Under the pieces are notes generated by a model that saw only the letters and a program-made list of their open reading frames with translations, was not told where the DNA came from and searched no databases. The position numbers and the translations under genes are program-made. A DNA stretch of 64,000 bases from Ceriagrion tenellum (lineage: Eukaryota; Arthropoda; Insecta; Odonata; Coenagrionidae): assembly GCA_963169105.1 (NCBI GenBank), contig OY720644.1, positions 6,374,014-6,438,013 of the forward strand, read 5' to 3'. Shown one piece after another: positions 27,201 through 36,200 of the stretch; positions within the stretch are counted from its first letter, which is position 1; each line of letters begins with the position of its first letter.

Positions 27201-30200
27201 CCTAAGTGTCATTCCATCATCCCCATCTGTAGCGGCAATGGCATCAGCAAATGTCTTCCGTAAGTGATAAGCCTTAGAAGGATGCTATGACTCCCTGATC
27301 CATTGGTTGTAGAAGGGACGTTGTATTTGGGGGCAGAAAAATCACCCTTAGAAATTCATTTAAATCGTCCAAGTGTGGAGGATGGCCGGGTGCATTATCA
27401 AGTATCAGCAGGATTTTAAATTGAATTTTTTTCTTAAGGCTGTACTCCTTCACCTCTGGTAGAAAAAGGTTGCAATACCATTCCTCAAATGAGGCAGATG
27501 TAACCCAAGCTTTTGGGTTTGATTTCCAGATGACTGGAAGAGAGGATTTATCAACATTTTTTAATGCTTGTGGCTTTTCCGAATGATAAATTAGAAGAGG
27601 TCTCAATTTGCATTCTCCAATCGCGTTACCTCCAAGCAAGAGTGTCAGGCGATCTTTTGCAGCCTTAAAGCCAGGTGCGGACTTTTCTTCTTTCGAAATA
27701 AATGTACGGTGAGGCATTCTTTTCATAAAAAGCCCCTTTCGTCGAAATTAAACACCTGTTCTGGTAAATAGCCACCCTCCTCAATTATTTTTTCAAGGAC
27801 TTGTGGAAAATTTTCTGCTGCCTCTATATCACCACTGGCTGCCTCACCACATAATTGTACATTATGCAAATTCCAACGATTTTTAAATCGATTGAACCAC
27901 CCATTACTCTTGACAAAACTTCCACCCGCCTCTCCTATCTGATTCTTTAACAGTTTATAGAGACTTATGGCCTTACGTTGAATCATCATAAGACTAAGCG
28001 GTGTAACTCTTCGATGCTGCTCCTCCATCCACACCGTCACTAATTTTTCCATTTCAGCCAGAAGACAATTGCGTTGCTGGGTAATGATGGTGGATCTCAT
28101 ACAAGCAGAACCTTTTACATGTTCTTTTATTTGTTCCTTGTCTTTCACAATTGTGTTGATAATTGACACGGCCATGTTAAGAACACCTGATATGTTCGAT
28201 ATCGTTAGCCCGCTTTCATATTTCTTCACAATATCAATTTTCTCTTCTAAAGTGATTGTACGTCGCCTTTTAGAAGCACCTGGCTTACTCTCACTTCGAC
28301 GCTTATCAGCCATTGTCGGAGGATCCTAAACAAGGCACCGTTAAAATTTTTCACAAATCCAGCTCTCAATTTCCAGTTCCAGGAAATGACTGAATGGATT
28401 TTGCCAGTGCTATCGTGCCCTACGTTACAATATACCAATCAAACAAGAGGTCTTTGGTTGCCCTAGTTGAATACATTTTTGCATTGTTTGCAGCCGACGG
28501 GGACAGGGCTGGATTAACAATAAGGCAGAGTAGGCAGTTGCCTATGGGCCCCGAGAGTTTTTCCCTTCTCTTCTCTTGCGACTCACTCCCCCTTTTCCCC
28601 TCGACGGACCCCGCTGCTTGCTCTGCCCCCCAAGTCCGGCACTGGAAGTGGCGGATGCGAACTTTTTTTTTCAAGCAAAATATGGACAGAATATTATAAT
28701 AATATACTTTAAACTACAGAATGATGCATTAGTCATAGCCTCCAAGATATAACATTACCTCTTACATAGTATTTCCTTCGAAAATCACGGGTAAGTCTCT
28801 GATCGCTGTGACTTTCCTATGGCCAGGTTCGAAAAAGTTATTTCTAGTCAATTTCTATGAAAATAATATGGAAGATGATGATGGCTTCTCATTGCAATCC
28901 GATTTAAGAGTTCAAGTGGATGTAGGTAGATGTTCGTGGTTAGAAGAAGTACGAGTAAATTTCTTGGCAATAAGTCATACTCCGTTGCACAACTGACTGC
29001 CGCCTTACCGGGGGCTGTTACCGTGGGCCAATTTCCATCCTGTGGGTACTAACCAAGTCTTTTCCGCAATAAAGAATTCCGTTAGAACTTCATTTTCTTT
29101 TAAAGCCACATACGGGCATGACCAAACTTAGGGGTACATTTTTAAAATAGACGAAAGTCGGAGTTAAGGTTTCAGGTCTGTATCATGCGTAGCAAGCTAT
29201 ACGATACGTACTGGAGTGAGCGCAACCACTTCTATCGCTAGGACTGTAAATTGTCGCGTTGATTGGTGACTTGGGTAGAAGATTTTTAAGCGAATTTGCT
29301 ACAAAAATTAATGAACATTAATGAAATTTCCTTAGAGGAATGATAAAAATGGGCCAATTTGTTTTGTATTACGTTAGAAACTCGATAACCATTCGATGTT
29401 TTCTCTGTCAGTAGGTTTACGAGCAAATATTTTACTTTTTTGTGGTAGTGTTCAAAATTATCGGAATCTCTTCATATAAGGTTACCACTTACGTAAGTAC
29501 GGATTTATGTAAGTCGAGACATACGTAACTCGGGGACTGCCTTTATATAGGAAAATAATAAAAATGATTACAACTGAAATGAGGAAGATGAAAAAGCTTG
29601 TGACACCTACAGTGCAAGGAAGGTGTTTTGATATTAATTAAAGATAATAACTCAGTATATTTTAATTTATTGTTTAGCAGGGAATATAAACATATTAATG
29701 CTAGTTATTTCCTCCTCACAGAAAGATAATTTAAATTAAGCAACGGTAATAAGTCAACATAAGAGCTTTTTTCTCTTTCAATATTAAATGTGAGAGCAAT
29801 AACCGTAAAAATTTATTTTGAACCCTCTTCATAGCAGCATCATATTCCAAATAATAAGAATTCCATATTAATGAGCAATATTCAAGAACAGACCGTACTG
29901 AAGTAACACATAATCTGTAGCAAAAAGTTTTATTGAAGTCTTTACAGTGATGGTAAATGAAGCCAAGAGATTTGAATGCATTAGATACCATGGAATCAGT
30001 ATGTAATTCAAAAGTTAAGCATGAATCAAATATTACTCATAAGTTAAGTTTACAGTACATCCAATTAAGTGTTTTCCTGGACAATTTGTAATTATTTAAA
30101 AAAGGAAGTTTGCCTCTGCAAAATGTTAATATTATACATTTATCAATGTTCTACTGCATTGAGTTATTGTCACACCAAGTAGAGTGTGCAGTTAAGCTGT

Positions 30201-33200
30201 CCTGCAAGGCCATTACATCTTCATCTGACTCAACATGATAGACAATTGCTCAATCACCTGCATAAATTAGATGTTAAAATGGGACTAAGGGAAGCACCAA
30301 TACCATTTATAGAAGAGAAAGGTTCTCATTCCTTTGCTTTTCATTGCTCTTTAAATCTTTGCTTGCTCACTATAAGGCCTTAGTTAACCAGTATAAGTCC
30401 TATACTGAATCTTTTATTAACATTATCAATTTAAGTTGCCCCGAACTTTTTTCTCACATCACCTAAATTCTCAATTCCTCTCTTTGCGTCCTTGCTTTCA
30501 AGCACCAAGAAGCACTTAAAAAAGGGCTGAACGGTCATTGTTGAGAAAAGCCCTCTCCTCACCAACACCCAAAGTTAATCCCGTCAACATTCTTTCTCAC
30601 ACTATTAATTTTTTGCTGCAATCTGAAAGGAAAGTTTTCTGAAGTTTCCAACCCTCACCCCTGGCCAAATTAAACTTCCTTCACCCTGCACTCACCAAAT
30701 CCAAGCCTCCTTTGAACCCAAGCCCCATTCTTCTAATCACCGTGTTCAAATTGTTGCCAACCAGCTTCTTTCCAAAATTTTTAACCCTACCTTTATTAAC
30801 TCCCTTAACCCCAAACCCAACCTTTCGACAGTAGAAATGGCAGCCCTCAAGCAACTCATCCCCAATCCTGAAGTAGTAGTAATAACTCAAGCTGACAAAT
30901 GTTGCACAGTAGTTATTCTTAACACCAATGACTATATAAATGAAGGTGAAAGGCAACTTTCTAATTTGTACCTTTTATACAGGCCTGTTCCCACCCCTGA
31001 TTTTGTAGATGAGTTAACATCGCTCCTTCTCCACAAAGATCAAGCGTAGGGTTTGACAAAATATGACGTTTCCCTTCTCTCTTCTCCTCTCCCCTAAACT
31101 CATCATTTCTGCATTCTTCTCAAAATTTACAAACCTAATGTCCCCGGCCATCCCGTTGTTTCCTCTTGCAGTTCTCTTACTGAACACCTCTCAGCATTTG
31201 CCGACCATTATCTGCAGCCTCACATGCATGTCCTTCCCTCTTTTATTTTAGGTACGTACCATTTTTTTAATTGCTTGAATATTATCTCACTTCCATGGAA
31301 CATACAACTTTTTATGGCCACAATAGACGTTACTTCCCTCTACACTTCCATTCCCCACTCTGAAAGTCTCCTTTCCATCCGCCATTTTCTTAGCCAATGC
31401 ACCACTCCTCTTATACCTAGTACAGAAGTCCTCTTAGAACTTTCTGACTTCATTCTCATGCACAATGCCTTCTCTTTCAATGATCTTGACTACCTTAAAA
31501 CCAAGGGCTATGCCATGGGAAGTCGATTTAGTCCTTCATATGCTAATCTTTTTCTGGGTCTTCTTTGAGAGAACTTCCTCTCCAAAGCTCCTTTAAAACC
31601 TTTTCTGTGGCTCCGGTATGTAGATGATATTTTCCTACTTTGGGTACATTACATTGACTCCCTAAACTCTTTCATTTCCTCTCTCAATACTTCCTCGTCT
31701 ATATCTTTCACTTCGAATATTTCTTCCACCCATAGAATGTTTCTCAATGCCGACGTATCTTTTTCCAACTAATTCATACCTCTGTTTATATATAACCCAC
31801 AAAGAAACAGCAATTCCTTCAAAAATTAATTCTTCCACCCTTAGAATGTTTCTCAATGCCAACGTATCTTTATCCAACTATAAATTCATCCCTCTGTTTA
31901 TATATAACCAACAAAGAAACAGCAATACCATCACAACATATTTCTTCCACCCATAGAATGTTTCTCAATGCCTACGTATCTTTATCCAACTATAAATTCA
32001 TACCTATATATATATAACCAACAAATAAACAGCAATACCTTCACTTTAGCAGTTGTCATCCGTCTTATACCAAGCACTCCTTTCCGCACATACTTTCAAT
32101 CAGTGGTCATCGACTTGGCAATAACCTGTAGTCCGTAGATCGCTTTCGATTCAACCTACACCAATCTCTTTTCTGCAGGGGCTACCCAGGATCCCTTTTA
32201 TGTAAAACATTCCTTGGAAAACCTTACCAACCTTAATCAACTTCCTATCCAAAGTATAATAACACTTCCTTTTGCACCGCTTTCTTCCCAGGCATACAGT
32301 CCCTGACACATCTCAAGTGATTATTTCCTATCCTTACAAGCAATCCTATCACAACTAATTTATTCCCTAAATGTTCGTCTGTTGTCTACAAGTGTCCCCC
32401 AGACCTGTCTTTTATCTAAGGCTACTAAACCTCTCACTAAATCATTCAGCAGTTCTAAAGCTCCAGCCACCCACTGTAACAGGCCAAAATGCAAAACATG
32501 TTCAATTCTCATCATGGACCAACTTCCCAAAAAATTTGTGAATCGCTCTCTTCCTTCTGTTTCCTCCCCATCCTGTACCACATCTAAGATAGTGTATGTT
32601 CTGTTATGCAAGATATGTCTGTCCTTTTACATTGAGCTCCGTAGTACTCCTCCCAATATAAGAATGAACATTCACCGTGACTCTTGCAATCCTGCTTCTG
32701 ATAACTTCTCTTTCTCTATCCCCACACATGCTGCCTCCTACAGTACCAGATTTAATGACTAGTACAATGCAGCCATTTTGGCATCTCTCCCCCCTCAGTT
32801 TTCATTACTATCATCACTTTGAAAACTTTACAGCAATCTTGTATCTGATTTTTTAATGCCCTCTGCCCACCTGGCCTCGACCATTCCCATTAATGTATCA
32901 ATCCCAATCCTTTTAATCAGCCTTAAACCTTCGTACCTCATTCATTCCGGGACTTTACTGTGTTAACCTCATCCCCAAGTCACTTTTCCCTCTATTGTGC
33001 GACAGCCCACTTACCACAGACTTGATTTCCAAATGTCCTACCCTCACCTTCAAAAGACCAGCCAATCTCCACAATATTCTACTTCCCCGCCAATCTCCTT
33101 CTACCATTATTCCTCCTCAAGTCCCTGGAACCTTTCCCTGCCATAGACCTCTCCGTAAAACCTGCCCCCTAATACGTAACCTCTCTGCTTTCCAAAGTCC

Positions 33201-36200
33201 TAACACTCTGACCTCATTTCCCAGCTCTTCCCGTGGCAGCTGCACCTCTTTTAATGTAGTATACTTGCTACAGAGTAATTTATGCTCCTCATTTTATGTC
33301 AGTGAAACTAGAAGCCAGAAGTGAGTAGTACAGGGTGTACATTATGCAAGGATTTTTCCACACATTTTGCACATTGCAAAACATGCAAAATGTAGTGCTC
33401 CCTATCATCCTTCCAGAGCCCTAACACAGACACTCTTGTTCGCAATCAAAGCCTCTGGCTCTTGCGACTCCCACAACTTAGTCTATGTATTACAGTGCAA
33501 ATTATGTTCATCTTTCTATGTCGGTGAATGCATTATGCCACTAAATATCAGAATAAACAACCATTGGTGTACATGAAAAGACCCGTCCTCCACATTCCCC
33601 ATCCCTATCAATGTGCGGAAACATGGTTTGTCTTTTGACAACTGCTCTTTCATGGCAATACTGCTCTCCCAACCCCCTGATGGCCCGTTAATTGAAGTAC
33701 ACCAGAAGGAGCTGGCATTAATCTGGTTATTGAAATCATATGCTGTTCCCGGGATAAACTAAACCCATTAAGTCCACATTTCCTGTTAGATTCGGTTCAA
33801 CCCATCCCCTTCCTCACCCACCTCACTTCGGAATTCCACCACGGCCCTTTCCTTCTGTTCCACCATGTCGCGAGTGAGTGAAAGTTCCCTTTTTCAAGCC
33901 ATACAATAAACCCACCCTCTGGCCCCCAAGCACCCAGCAGGAAAAACCCTTTTCTCCCCCTCCCAGCTTACCTCGCCTCCTACCCCTCTCCTCATCAATC
34001 AGCACACATGATATTTGTATTTGTGCCTTGTATTGCCTGTGCAATGAGCAAAGACGTCTGAAAGTTCTCCCAGTAAGTGCTTGTCCCTTTTTTGTGTTTC
34101 TATCTGCTCCAACCTATCATCAAGGTATCATCATAGTATATAATTGTAGAACTCAAAACCAATGAAGATGTGAGACCTTAATCTAGCATTTGTTTTTTAT
34201 GTTTTTACATAGCTGTTGACTTGAAGAAGAAAGATGTGTATAAAGGAGAGCCAAAGGATAAGAAAGCAAATTGTACAGTGACTGTTGAAGATGCAGACTG
34301 GGTGGACATCGTAAGTTGCAATCAATGTTCCTTGTGGATTCTCTTTATAGATGAACTAATAATGGAAATCTAACTTCTCTATAACTGTATATTATGTGCT
34401 TGTTTACCTACGTACAAAGTATTTTTTATTTCTGCGGAAAATATTCAACATGATGCTGGTGGATTTTAGGACTTAATGTAATGAATGCACCTATTCAGGA
34501 TGCTATAATGATGCCACAAGTCAGTGAAACGCGTTTTACCACACAAAATGAAATTCTGTGGAAAAGTATGAAATTGTATTCTCCAAGTATGGATACTATT
34601 AACTTCCACGGAGTGAAGCCTGAAACTGTAGTGTGCGGTCATTTCATCCCTAACTCTTGGAAATGTTATGCAATTACTTATCCTCTCCTCCAAAATTTTG
34701 GATTGGATGATCTGGGTTATTCTAAAAGGACTCTCCTTCATTCACTGATTGCAATGGTGAGTTATAACAAACTATAACGTTACACTCTGTGCTAGGAGAA
34801 GGGTGCAGTGTGAGCCAATTATGGCTCTTTCCTTTGGCTTTCACGTGTACCCTCGAGGCACTAATGGAAATTAAGCATACTCAGTCTTCGTCAATGAAAA
34901 CCTTTGCAAATGAGATAGCAAGACAAAGTGTCTCTGATGGGCGGTCATTTGAAGAAGAGGCTACCAAAGTCATTGAAATGTGGTGGTGGTAATGTTATTA
35001 ATAAACATTGGGAAGTAATTGGTACTACCAATGTAGCCAGTGCTCAGGCATGGATGACTTCTAGTATTTTTGAAGGACAGAAAAATCCTTTTGCTATTAG
35101 ATCAGTTCCCGCACACCCTGTTAACTTGGATTTACGATAAAAATTAATTATTATTTTTCAATCCCAGTTGCACCAACTAGGGGCAGCCACTAGATTTTAG
35201 GTGTAATCCATTCAAATTAAATAAAATTATGAAACATTTGGTTATGATTCAGCTTCATTTTCCCAGCAATTTAAGTTTTCCCTCAATTTATATTTTTCTG
35301 TGATTAAATCTTTTTTCCTATGGCCTCCTCAAAAGTATAAAAAGAGGGGTTATGCGGTTTTACGGTAATTCCATAGATTTTTCCATACAGAGACTAAATC
35401 TCTGCGTGTAATAAGACTGGTAATAACTTATCATAAAGCATTATTGATCATAAATCAGGTAATGATCTAGTCATGGGTAGTACTTTTTTAAAGAAAACCT
35501 TACAACACATGAGTAACCTAATTAAGGGTTTATGTACCATTCATTATATTTACATTAATAGAAATGTGCAACTTTAATTTGTGTAGTTAGGTACTGAATG
35601 AAGTTGATTGGTTAGAAATATGAGGGGGCTTTTATTTTTGTGATAAGTAAATCTGCTTCTACAGTAGACAGGAACAACTTGTATTATAGTTTGGAAACTA
35701 CCTATTTCTTAACTAATTATATTATTACCCAAACTTAACTTAATTATACTTTGAGATAATAGAAGTTACATGATATTTCTTGTTCTGTCCTTAAAATTTC
35801 GTAACTTTTAGATTCCAGTCAAAGAATTTATTGATTCTCTCAAGTGGTGATCTTTTTCTGCTCTCTAATGTCTATGTATATTATAATTATTTAAAGTATG
35901 TGCTCATATTTGTTAAACTTATTCCTATTTCAAAAAATTATTTTAATTCTAATTTTTGAAAACACTGGCAGATTAGCACAAGCATAACTTACTTATGCAA
36001 AGAGTTTATTGGCATATTTGGCAGCAATAGAAGTTGTTTCTGGCAGTTAATTTTTAACATTAGTTTTTTCATTTATTTCTGTGACAATGCAGTGACCCAT
36101 TAGCTGTTAGTTGTATTGATAAAATATAATAATAATAAATTTATTTGAGATTTTGCTTCCATTTTCTTAAAATTAAGATTGCCCTTGATTCACAATTTTT

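Noticed and set aside
34757..34790. GTGAGT after 34756 as donor of a nested-gene exon
   Set aside because: Joining to the next plausible acceptor (gtgctag) gives a frame mismatch or an immediate stop, so splicing there is not supported.
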